The notes beneath the pieces were generated by a model. It was given only the letters and a program-made list of their open reading frames with translations. It searched no databases and had not been told where the DNA came from. The position numbers and the translations under genes are program-made. From NCBI GenBank assembly GCA_913019905.1, contig CAJVZD010000020.1, forward strand, positions 28,284 to 92,283: a stretch of 64,000 nucleotides of DNA, given 5' to 3'. This DNA is from an uncultured Cellvibrionales bacterium. Its GTDB lineage: Bacteria > Pseudomonadota > Gammaproteobacteria > Pseudomonadales > Dasaniaceae. Numbering within the stretch: position 1 is the first letter of the stretch; every line of letters starts with the position of its first letter. Positions 21,066 through 29,835 of this stretch are shown piece by piece.

Positions 21066-22121
21066 ATGATCAACGTAGGAATTGTAGGAGCCGCCGGTTA
21101 CATGGGCGGTGAAGTTTTACGAGTGCTATTAGACCACCCGCATGTAAATATCGCCTGGATAACAAGTCGTCAAGGCGGATGGATCGGCGATCATCACCCA
21201 AACTTATTTGGCATCGAATTAGACCTAATACGGCCAGAAAAAATTACCCCATGTGATGTTGCTTTTCTCGCCTTACCGACTTCAGCGACCCTGGAAATTG
21301 TTGACACCTTATTGAATCAGGGGACCAAGGTCATTGATCTGGGCTCGGCATTTAGACTAAAAGATCGAAAAGTATGGGAGAGGGTTTATGGTCAAACTCA
21401 CAGTCATTGGCATCTTGTTGAAGAAGCGGTTTATGGTATTACGGAGCTAAACGCAGAGGCGGCAGCCAATGCCAGACTCATCGCCAATCCAGGTTGCTTT
21501 GCCTCAGCGGCAATATTAGCGCTTGCGCCTTTGCTTAAAGAACAATTAGTCGAAACGAAACACATCATGATAGACGGCTTGTCGGGAACTACCGGAGCAG
21601 GCGCTGAACTTGCGAGACCGGCTCTTCATGCGGAAATTGGGAATAATCTGGTTCCCTATAATGTCGTCGACCATCGGCATAGTTATGAAATAGAACAAGA
21701 GCTATCATTATTATCGGGCGAAAATGTGCAAGTCCACTTCACCCCCACTTACGTACCAATCACTCGGGGAATATTAGATATTTGCCATGTATTTCCAAAA
21801 ATTAAGACAAGCCGGTCAGAACTATTGAAGCTCTTCAAAGACCATTACCGTGATCATGAATTTATTAAAATCATTGATCACGAAAAGGAACAAGGTGTCG
21901 GCTGGCAGTACCGACCCTACCCGTGGGTTAGTGCCATCAATGGTACCAACTACTGCCATATCGGTATCGACTACGACGTACGACGCAATAGAGCAGTGAT
22001 TTTTTCAGCACTGGACAATGTCGGCAAAGGCGGCGCCCAGGTAGGCATCGAAAATATGAACTTAATGTTTGGATTGAACAGGACTACGGGACTGAGTCGT
22101 CGAGGCCTACATCCGGGGTGA
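21066..22121 (+). CDS. argC: N-acetyl-gamma-glutamyl-phosphate reductase
   Basis: GIVGAAGYMGGEVLRVLLDHP, NPGCFASAAILALAPL, GLSGTTGAGAE motifs; SD AGGAGA. Confidence 0.93.
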   Translation: MINVGIVGAAGYMGGEVLRVLLDHPHVNIAWITSRQGGWIGDHHPNLFGIELDLIRPEKITPCDVAFLALPTSATLEIVDTLLNQGTKVIDLGSAFRLKDRKVWERVYGQTHSHWHLVEEAVYGITELNAEAAANARLIANPGCFASAAILALAPLLKEQLVETKHIMIDGLSGTTGAGAELARPALHAEIGNNLVPYNVVDHRHSYEIEQELSLLSGENVQVHFTPTYVPITRGILDICHVFPKIKTSRSELLKLFKDHYRDHEFIKIIDHEKEQGVGWQYRPYPWVSAINGTNYCHIGIDYDVRRNRAVIFSALDNVGKGGAQVGIENMNLMFGLNRTTGLSRRGLHPG

Positions 22122-22285
22122 AGCAACATGGCGGTGGTTATGTGAATACTTTAAGTGAACGTTTTAAGCTTGTGTTTTAACCTTATATTTTAAGCTGATG
22201 TATTAAGTTAAGGTTTTAGGTGAATGTCCCTGTTGAAATGTATCTTCGAAGTCACGCTGATTTAAAAGCCGTTCTATTTGCTTTT

Positions 22286-22324
22286 TTCATTTAAGTTAGT
22301 TAGTCTAACTAACTTAAATGAAAA
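22286..22324. promoter_or_regulatory. Long palindrome, candidate MarR-family operator
   Basis: TTTCATTTAAGTTAGTTAGTCTAACTAACTTAAATGAAA immediately upstream of the MarR gene start. Confidence 0.6.
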
Positions 22325-22333
22325 GGCCGACCT

Positions 22334-22774
22334 ATGAGCGAAACTATAGAACAAAACCAAGACCTTATTATTAGCCGTTCCAGCCAGTTAAGCCGACTAG
22401 CTGCCAAGGTTCTGGAAAAGGAACTCGCGTCTATAGGAATTTCATTTCAGGAGTTTCGCATTGCCGGTCTGCTAATTGGGGATGATCAGATCACTCAAAA
22501 AGATCTCGCGGAAAAATTGTCGGTTCGTCCCGCGACCTTGTCCGTTGCGATTTCGAAGCTGGAACGCCGAGGTATTGTTCAGCGAGTTTCCAGCGAAAAG
22601 GACAAGCGAGTCAATTTTCTTCGACTAACGCCCAATAGTGATATATCGCAGATGCATTTGTTGTTAAACAATCTGGAAACAAAAATAAGTGCAGGCGTTA
22701 GTGAAAGAGAATTAAAAATCACCCGCAAAGTCATGGGGCTTTTAAGTGCTAACCTTGCACAATTAAATCAATAG
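22334..22774 (+). CDS. MarR family transcriptional regulator
   Basis: wHTH (ITQKDLAEKLSVRPATLSVAISKLERRGIVQRVSSEKDKR); preceded by inverted repeat TTTCATTTAAGTTAGTTAGTCTAACTAACTTAAATGAAA. Confidence 0.92.
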   Translation: MSETIEQNQDLIISRSSQLSRLAAKVLEKELASIGISFQEFRIAGLLIGDDQITQKDLAEKLSVRPATLSVAISKLERRGIVQRVSSEKDKRVNFLRLTPNSDISQMHLLLNNLETKISAGVSERELKITRKVMGLLSANLAQLNQ

Positions 22775-22782
22775 AGGAAATA

Positions 22783-23337
22783 GTGATGAGTTTTCTAATC
22801 TTAGGTGTTGTGTTATTTTTTGCGATCCATTTTGTGCCCGCTACATCATTGAAAGCGAATGTAGTTGCGAGCATCGGAACCGGTCCATTTAAGGGGATTT
22901 TTAGCCTGATATCGGCGTTAGGATTGGCGCTAATTATCTATGGACTTACCCAGGCCAGTTTTCAGGCGTTATGGTCTCCGCCAAGCTGGGCAAGAGGACT
23001 GCTCATAGCGGTCATGCCCGTCACGGTCATTTTGTGGTGCGCAGCCGAAATGCCCAACAACTTGAAACGATGGGTACGACACCCAATGTTAATCGGCATG
23101 ACGTTGTGGGGAGCGGGCCATCTCATTGCAAATGGTGACTTGGCTTCAACCATTTTATTTGCCAGTTTCGCGGTTTATTCAGTAATAAATATTATTAGCG
23201 TAAACGCGCGGGGCAGCTATGAGGCACCACCACCGGTCAGCAAGCTCTGGGATCTTGGCGTGATTACGATCGGACTTGGTGTTTATGCCTTACTTTTTAA
23301 TTTCCATGGCTGGTTCACGGGCATGCCATTGTTATAG
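22783..23337 (+). CDS. NnrU family membrane protein
   Basis: Multi-TM, GTGPFKGIFSLISALGLALIIYG and RWVRHPMLIGMTLWGAGHLIANGD motifs. Confidence 0.9.
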   Translation: MMSFLILGVVLFFAIHFVPATSLKANVVASIGTGPFKGIFSLISALGLALIIYGLTQASFQALWSPPSWARGLLIAVMPVTVILWCAAEMPNNLKRWVRHPMLIGMTLWGAGHLIANGDLASTILFASFAVYSVINIISVNARGSYEAPPPVSKLWDLGVITIGLGVYALLFNFHGWFTGMPLL

Positions 23338-23455
23338 AAATCGCCGTGGATTTTGCACTACTATCCGCGCATTTAAGCCGGTGAGGCATTTGGCCGCCGG
23401 CTGCACTACCCTCTTCACCGCACGCCAGGATAACACCATCTCGCGCTCGCCATTT

Positions 23456-23527
23456 TACGAGGTGTATAGCTACGAGGTGAATTGCTACGAGATGTATTGC
23501 CACGAGGTTCACTGCTACGGGCTGTAG
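23456..23527. repeat. Degenerate 15-bp tandem repeat, about 5 units
   Basis: TACGAGGTGTATAGC / TACGAGGTGAATTGC / TACGAGATGTATTGC / CACGAGGTTCACTGC / TACGGGCTGTAG. Confidence 0.8.
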
Positions 23528-23578
23528 TACCACTGAATTTACAGATAAAAAATGGTTTTGCCCAAATATTTCCCGGGC

Positions 23579-24541
23579 TCAACCTCTTTCAATACGATCG
23601 AGTGTTTCTCGACATATTTGGACAAAGTACTCTCCTGCAGGCGCTCGCGACCGGCCGCTAAGTTCAACCACTCTAAGGTCAATGCTCGGTTCAAATTCTT
23701 CGATTGTTAGCTGAATCAATTCACCGCGTTCGATTTCATGCGCAAATTGCAGGTAGGGCGCGAGTAGCCAGTTATCGGTTTGCAAGACTATCCTCTGAAG
23801 CGCGATGTAATCGCTACACATAACGCTGTTGATCATTGACAATCCAGAGGCGCTATTCTCTATTAAATTATGTAAGGGGTGAGAATGGCTAATGTTAGTC
23901 GCACTGACAAGAGAGTAACTTGCAATACGCGACAAACTTATTGTGCCGCACCCTACCAGCGGGTGCTCCGGTCTGACCAACGCAACCAATGACAAGGTTT
24001 TAATTTTCTCATCTTTGATGCCGTCAACATGGGTAAAACTCCCGAGTCCAGTCACGCACATATCCACCTGACGGTTTTTCAACTGAAAGAGTAAATCTTC
24101 AGGTTTACCTTCGTTCACTGAAATTTGTAACCGCGGATATCGAACGACAAACAACGGTAGTGCCTCTCTCAGTATCAGCTCCTTTGCCCCTCGTCCGACC
24201 CCAACCTTGAGTGTACCCGTCTCTGCATTGTTGTAGAGCTTAGCTTCGCGCTCAATATCCTGCGCATCGTATAACAACTGTTGAGAGCGCTGTTTGATCA
24301 CTAAACAAAATTCGCTGGGGGTCATGCCTGACCTGGAGCGGTGAAATAAGGTAACACCTAACTGTTCTTCCAAATTGTGTAGGCTTCGAGTTAAAGCAGG
24401 TTGGGTGATATGTAGAATTTCAGCGGCGCGGTGGATAGTTTTGTGCTGAACAATAGCATTCAGATGGGTTATTTGTTTTAAAGTGAGCATGTGTCTGTCG
24501 GCCATTTTCTGAATAATCAACAAAGATGGGTGTTCAACCAA
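23579..24541 (-). CDS. LysR family transcriptional regulator
   Basis: MLTLKQITHLNAIVQHKTIHRAAEILHITQPALTRSLHNLEEQLGVTLFHRSRSG; start may be internal (24505 or 24490). Confidence 0.93.
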   Translation of the reverse strand: MVEHPSLLIIQKMADRHMLTLKQITHLNAIVQHKTIHRAAEILHITQPALTRSLHNLEEQLGVTLFHRSRSGMTPSEFCLVIKQRSQQLLYDAQDIEREAKLYNNAETGTLKVGVGRGAKELILREALPLFVVRYPRLQISVNEGKPEDLLFQLKNRQVDMCVTGLGSFTHVDGIKDEKIKTLSLVALVRPEHPLVGCGTISLSRIASYSLVSATNISHSHPLHNLIENSASGLSMINSVMCSDYIALQRIVLQTDNWLLAPYLQFAHEIERGELIQLTIEEFEPSIDLRVVELSGRSRAPAGEYFVQICRETLDRIERG

Positions 24542-24651
24542 TATGAATGTATATCAGTGATAACAAAAATGCATCAATAAATAATAACTAGGCATTATTA
24601 ATTATACGATGTAGCTTTTATAGTGAGTTGCTACGACGTTATTAGAAAGGC

Positions 24652-26310
24652 ATGCAACGACCAATGAATAAGCTATCGACCCAAACGAAGGTAATCAATC
24701 GCCGTAATGTCATAAAAATGGGACTCGGAGTTTCGGCCGCTGCTATGGCAGCTTGTTCCGGAGATTATCCCGCTGCAGACAATTGGAACAAGGGGGATTT
24801 AGCCCATTTAATACCTATGGTGTCCCATTCGGCGCTGGCCATTAAGGCCTCTTTTAACAAAGTGCTCAACACCGCGCCTCTACTAATGGTCAATGGTCAG
24901 GCTGTGAAGGGAACTCGCCAGGATACTCGCGGACGCTTCTGGGCATTTCGCCTCGGCAGCCTTAGCGCCAACACCGTATACACGCTTCAACTAGTCGATC
25001 AGTCAGATAATGCCCTGTGCGCTCCCTGGCCGCTTAAAACGTTTCCGGCCCCCACCGATCAACCGACGCAATTGAAAATGATCACTTATACCTGCGCGGG
25101 AGGACCGGACCTTCCCGTATTGCCCGGTAATCGACACGCATTTAAATCGGTGGCTTATCGGCAAAGAATGTATGACTTGATGCTGGAAAAAAATCCCGAC
25201 CTAATTATTGCAAATGGCGACCACATTTATTGGGATTACCGTTCGTGGGTCGATAATCAAGATGGCGATCTCGCAAAGACGGCAATGAAATGGTTTCTTG
25301 AAAGCTACGGCAGTTTTGACAACCAGATCCCCGTGCTTGGCACCGCTAACGAGGCCACCTTGCAGGCAGTTGCAGACGAACAGATAGCACGGCCTTACGG
25401 TGTTCGCTTTCGGTCTACGCCGGTTTTCTTCGTCACCGATGATCACGACTATTTTGATAACGACGACGCGACCCCGGAGCTGGTCACGTTTCCGCCCAAC
25501 AGCTTTCATCAAGAGCTGCGTAACACTTTACAGCAGTTGTACTTCCCTGAATTTATTGTGAATGAAGTCTTGCCTGATAATTTCCCTGGACTAGTACCGA
25601 CCGAAGACATGCAACTGTCCACACACTTTGGATCGTTTCAATACGGGGATCTTTTCCGCGGCCTAATCTATGACTGCGGAGGTCTGTTAAGCCTGGGCGA
25701 TGACGCCCGTTTATTTCCTGCCGTCGTGGAAGACTGGCTACTCGGAAAAACGCGAGATGAAACCACACGACACATGGCGCATATCCCCTCTCACCCGATG
25801 GGCTGGACCGCAGGAAAGTGGCGTGAATGGTACCCGGATTTACTAACGAGTAGTGGTACGTTACTGGCTGCAGTTACAAGTGATCAACAGGGTGGAAAAT
25901 ATCTCTGGCAGCAAGGTTGGTGGGAACAGCATCAGCGTATCCTGAACGCACTGTCTGCGCAGAAGAAGCGTACTCCGTTAATGCTATCGGGCGACTTACA
26001 TGCGCTAGGATCGGCACGTATCGAGCGTAGTGACGAACTGGATTTGAGCAAAAATCCCGTTTATACAGTACTTACAGGCCCCGTCGGCGTTGGTGGTCTA
26101 GGATGGATTTCCAGTGCAAGAGGTGTATCTGCGACCATCGCCAAAAAATTGCAATTACAAGAGTTTTTGACGCCCGAGGAGCGCAATGGGTTCACCGTAG
26201 TCGATTTCACTCGGCAGCATGGCACAATAACCCAATTTCGCAGCACCACACCATCCGCTGACCCGGATTATCTCAGCATGGAAATTGCGACATCGTTTCA
26301 ATTGAGCTAA
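24652..26310 (+). CDS. PhoD-like metallophosphatase with Tat/lipoprotein-type signal
   Basis: NRRNVIKMGLGVSAAAMAACSG signal; NGDHIYWDYR, VTDDHDYFDND, LSGDLHALGS metal motifs. Confidence 0.88.
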   Translation: MQRPMNKLSTQTKVINRRNVIKMGLGVSAAAMAACSGDYPAADNWNKGDLAHLIPMVSHSALAIKASFNKVLNTAPLLMVNGQAVKGTRQDTRGRFWAFRLGSLSANTVYTLQLVDQSDNALCAPWPLKTFPAPTDQPTQLKMITYTCAGGPDLPVLPGNRHAFKSVAYRQRMYDLMLEKNPDLIIANGDHIYWDYRSWVDNQDGDLAKTAMKWFLESYGSFDNQIPVLGTANEATLQAVADEQIARPYGVRFRSTPVFFVTDDHDYFDNDDATPELVTFPPNSFHQELRNTLQQLYFPEFIVNEVLPDNFPGLVPTEDMQLSTHFGSFQYGDLFRGLIYDCGGLLSLGDDARLFPAVVEDWLLGKTRDETTRHMAHIPSHPMGWTAGKWREWYPDLLTSSGTLLAAVTSDQQGGKYLWQQGWWEQHQRILNALSAQKKRTPLMLSGDLHALGSARIERSDELDLSKNPVYTVLTGPVGVGGLGWISSARGVSATIAKKLQLQEFLTPEERNGFTVVDFTRQHGTITQFRSTTPSADPDYLSMEIATSFQLS

Positions 26311-26315
26311 TTAGT

Positions 26316-26554
26316 GCCTATCCATAAACTAACAAGCTCAGTCATTGCGAGCGTTAGCGCGGCAATCTCATCCAGCATTGGCGAGCGGCTGCGGGAGATT
26401 GCCGCGCTTCGCTCGCAATGACATCGTTGAAAACACCTATTTCTGGATGGGCACTAATTAGTGCCCATCCAGAAATAGTGTGATTGCCAGGAGCGTAGCG
26501 ACGCGGCATCGAACCGTTCGCGCAATGGCGAGATTATGCTAGGTATGGATAGGC
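26316..26554. repeat. MITE-like nested palindromic element (about 239 bp)
   Basis: Bounded by 11-bp inverted repeats GCCTATCCATA...TATGGATAGGC; contains an approximately 80-nt TCATTGCGAGCG...CGCTCGCAATGA hairpin and a perfect 42-bp palindrome at 26437-26478. Confidence 0.75.
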
Positions 26555-26571
26555 TCGGGCTGAAGCTCTGG

Positions 26572-27354
26572 CTAGTATCGTTCAAAGCTAGCAAACTCTT
26601 CATCGCGCAAAGTCAAAATCTCGAAACCTGACTCGGTAACCAGAATCGTGTGCTCCCATTGTGCCGATAGGCGTTTGTCTCTGGTGGTAACTGTCCAGCC
26701 GTCTTTGTGTTGTTTTATGTGCCGGCTACCCTGATTCAGCATCGGTTCTATCGTAAATATCATCCCAGGCTCAAGAGTTAAGCCGGTACCCGCCCGCCCG
26801 TAATGCAATACCTGTGGCTCCTCGTGCATTTTTTGGCCAATACCATGACCGCAAAATTCCCGGACTACGCTGTAGTGGTTAGTTTCTGCATATTGCTGAA
26901 TCGAAAATCCGATATCACCCAGAGTCGACCCGGGCTTTACTTGGCGAATGGCCTCATAGAGCGCTTGCTGCGTGATATCAACCAATCGCTGCGCGTGTTG
27001 TGCCACAGGACCCACGCAGAACATCTTACTGCTATCGCCAATATATCCGCCTTTCTCAACGGTAACATCCACATTGACAATATCACCTTTCTTTAAATAC
27101 TCAGAGGGCGAAGGCATGCCGTGACAAATAACATGATTAGGCGAAGTGTTGACGCTGTAAAGGTAGCCGTATTGTCCTTTACTAGCTGGGCGGGCATTCA
27201 GCGTGTTAACAATGTATTCTTCGCAGAAGGTGTCGATTTCAGCCGTAGTAATACCCGGTTTAATAATATCGCCAACAGCGCTTAATACTTGCCCTGTCAG
27301 TTTCCCCGCAATACGCATGGCGTCGATTGCCGGCCGATCCTTGATAACAATCAA
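26572..27354 (-). CDS. map: Type I methionyl aminopeptidase
   Basis: HGMPS, NVDVTVEKGGYIGDSSKMF, GHGIGQKMHEEPQV, FTIEPML, WEHTILVTESG. Confidence 0.94.
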   Translation of the reverse strand: MIVIKDRPAIDAMRIAGKLTGQVLSAVGDIIKPGITTAEIDTFCEEYIVNTLNARPASKGQYGYLYSVNTSPNHVICHGMPSPSEYLKKGDIVNVDVTVEKGGYIGDSSKMFCVGPVAQHAQRLVDITQQALYEAIRQVKPGSTLGDIGFSIQQYAETNHYSVVREFCGHGIGQKMHEEPQVLHYGRAGTGLTLEPGMIFTIEPMLNQGSRHIKQHKDGWTVTTRDKRLSAQWEHTILVTESGFEILTLRDEEFASFERY

Positions 27355-27566
27355 CTGGCAAACCTTTTCAAATCGTCTGCTCGGCTTTGTGCTATCAATA
27401 ACTGGCAGGCTTCGGTGTAGGTAATTTCGTGATTCGCCTCTATTAACATTCCAATCTTCAGCCAGTGCTCGGCTTGAGCATTGATTGATCGAGTCATAGC
27501 TTTACTCGCAATACGCAATTCGTGATGCATCGCTTCAGAAATTTTAACAATACCCATAATATACAC
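27351..27566 (-). CDS. ParD-like antitoxin family protein
   Basis: MGIVKISEAMHHELRIASKAMTRSINAQAEHWLKIGMLIEANHEITYTEACQLLI; 4-bp overlap with map. Confidence 0.75.
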   Translation of the reverse strand: MYIMGIVKISEAMHHELRIASKAMTRSINAQAEHWLKIGMLIEANHEITYTEACQLLIAQSRADDLKRFAS

Positions 27567-28120
27567 TCTATATACGTTCTATCTACAATTCACAGCCAGT
27601 ATATATCAAATCGAGAGGAGTAAAATAGGGATGTTTAGCTTTTATGCCTTCGTTTAGTATTTTACGTCGTTGTGGCCCTCAACTGTGCATTTCTCAATCC
27701 CCGTAAGCTCTTTTGTCGCGGAAGTTGAACTCTTCCGTTTTATTGAACGAAAACGCGCTGCACCGGCCGTACCGTCCGTCCTTCGCTAACCTCTTAGTGC
27801 AGTATGAGTCTACTTTAGGGCTATCACCGGGTAGCCGTTAACGTCAGTTTGTCATCGCCACGCGGGAATGGTTCACGATGATTACAGATGCACTATGTCC
27901 CTCATCGGTGAGCCCGATAGCAAGACTCTTCCAATCGGGATTGAGGTTCGTTAGCCGTAAATTAGCGGTATTTTCGGAAGGGGTGAAATCTCAATGATTC
28001 AAGTGATTGATGCAATTTACGTATCCCAATTAAAGCTTGTGATTTATAAAGAACTTTCAGCGGCCTTATTGACAGCGCACTGCTTTACGCACATTGCTTT
28101 CACTGTGTCAGGTGGACAAA

Positions 28121-29569
28121 TTATCGAGCCAAAAACTTCATGGCCTGTTCAATTCCATCGACACTCAGGTGATACATTTTTTCTTCCAGCAAACGATTGA
28201 TCATTTGAGCCGAATAGGAGTTTGGCCACTGCGCCTTGTCCACTGGGTTCAGCCAAACAATCTTATTAAATTGATCTTGGATTCGCTGCAACCACACTTG
28301 ACCAGATTCTTTGTTAAAGTGTTCTACGCTGCCCCCAGGATCGGCAATTTCTTCTCGCGCCATATTGGCGTCACCAACAAAAATGATTTTATAGTCGCGA
28401 CCATACTTGTGGATCAAGTCCATCGTATTCGTTTGTTCGTCCCGACGTCCCTCATTACTGGACCACAGCTGTCCGTATATGAAATTATGAAAATAAAAAG
28501 TCTCAAGATGTTTGAACTCTGACTTTGCCGCGACAAACAATTGTTTACACAACTCGATATGATCGTCCATCGATCCACCGACATCGAGAAAAAGTAAGAC
28601 CTTGACATTATTGCGGCGTTCGGGAACTTCTCTAATATCCAACAAGCCCGCATTGCGCGCTGTACAGCGAATCGTATCTGCCAAATCCAGTTCGAATTCA
28701 GCCCCGGTGCGAGCAAACTTCCTCAACCGCCGCAATGCCATTTTTAAATTGCGTGTTCCCAGCTCATTGTCGGTATCATAATCTTCAAACTGGCGCAGCA
28801 GCCAAACCTTGTTCGCCGACCGCTGTCCTTCACCTTCAAACTCAGTGCGAATACCCCGTCCCTTCACATTGCCCTCGCCAGCTCCGATGAGGCCATTTTT
28901 TCCATCGCCGTTAAGACCGTCCTCTCCCACACCCTCTTTTCCGCTCTCTCCAACACCCTCCTTTCCGTTCTCTCCAACCCCCTCCTTTCCGTTCTCTCCA
29001 ACACCCTCCTTTTCCTTCTCTCCACTGCCAAGCTCATCTGTGCCTCCTTCTCCCGCGTCGTCGCGTCGCTCTTCAATATTCACTGGAACGCGCTCACCCA
29101 AAGAATCTGAGTTGCCCGGAGATTCAAGCTGATCTGATGAAAAAGCAATCTGAATGTCTGTACCGCCATCTTCACGAGGAGCCAAGGACTGCTCATATGT
29201 CGAATTTGAAAGCTCACCCTCACTTTCATGGAGGAATTCTTTATAGAAATCATCCAAGAGATCCTGTCGGTGTTGATCTGAATAGTTTGGGAAATGCTGC
29301 ACAAGAAAATCAGCTAACACAGGTAACTGAATAGCCTCGTCGAAAAAAATCGAGTGTCCATTGAGGTCATTCAGAAACGCATCGAAGGCCAGATCGAAAC
29401 GATCATAATATTTTTCGTCTTTGACTAGAGTCATGCGGCTTAAAAAATAGAATGCCTGCATATCGATAAAAGCTAAATGGCGATGCATCAAACTTATGCA
29501 ATCCAACGATTCCCGAATTGACACGGGCACGCGAAAGTCTCTTAGATGGCTAAAAAAACTGACTAACAA
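28121..29569 (-). CDS. VWA domain-containing protein (CoxE-like) with Gly/Glu/Lys repeat linker
   Basis: VLLFLDVGGSMDDHIELCKQLF (MIDAS-like), YKIIFVGDANM; low-complexity GVGENGKEGVGENGKEG linker. Confidence 0.85.
   Translation of the reverse strand: MLVSFFSHLRDFRVPVSIRESLDCISLMHRHLAFIDMQAFYFLSRMTLVKDEKYYDRFDLAFDAFLNDLNGHSIFFDEAIQLPVLADFLVQHFPNYSDQHRQDLLDDFYKEFLHESEGELSNSTYEQSLAPREDGGTDIQIAFSSDQLESPGNSDSLGERVPVNIEERRDDAGEGGTDELGSGEKEKEGVGENGKEGVGENGKEGVGESGKEGVGEDGLNGDGKNGLIGAGEGNVKGRGIRTEFEGEGQRSANKVWLLRQFEDYDTDNELGTRNLKMALRRLRKFARTGAEFELDLADTIRCTARNAGLLDIREVPERRNNVKVLLFLDVGGSMDDHIELCKQLFVAAKSEFKHLETFYFHNFIYGQLWSSNEGRRDEQTNTMDLIHKYGRDYKIIFVGDANMAREEIADPGGSVEHFNKESGQVWLQRIQDQFNKIVWLNPVDKAQWPNSYSAQMINRLLEEKMYHLSVDGIEQAMKFLAR
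28929..29024. repeat. Four 24-bp tandem repeats within the VWA gene
   Basis: Consensus ACACCCTCCTTTCCGTTCTCTCCA x4, encodes GENGKEGV repeats. Confidence 0.9.
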
Positions 29570-29835
29570 ATGTTTATACTCAGATCTTTAAGCTTAGATC
29601 TTTAAGCTTAGATATTTAAATTCAGGTCTTTACACTCAATTCTACAGTCCCTTGCTCCATCACTAACACAACAGAAACACTCAGGAAGAGAAGGCAGATA
29701 GTATCTGAGTATAGTCAGATACAACTGGCGCTGTCTACGCCCCGTGACCGTTACCATGTCACTCATTATAAGACCTGCCAATGTCATTCAAGAAAAATCC
29801 ATAGCGTTATAATGTGGCTGTAGGATCGACTCAAT

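Noticed and set aside
27351-27566. Classical type II toxin-antitoxin locus
   Set aside because: No ParE/RelE-like toxin ORF adjacent; partner is methionyl aminopeptidase.
28809-29132. 107-aa plus-strand ORF rich in Pro/Ser/Phe repeats
   Set aside because: Antisense shadow of the 24-bp repeats in the VWA gene.
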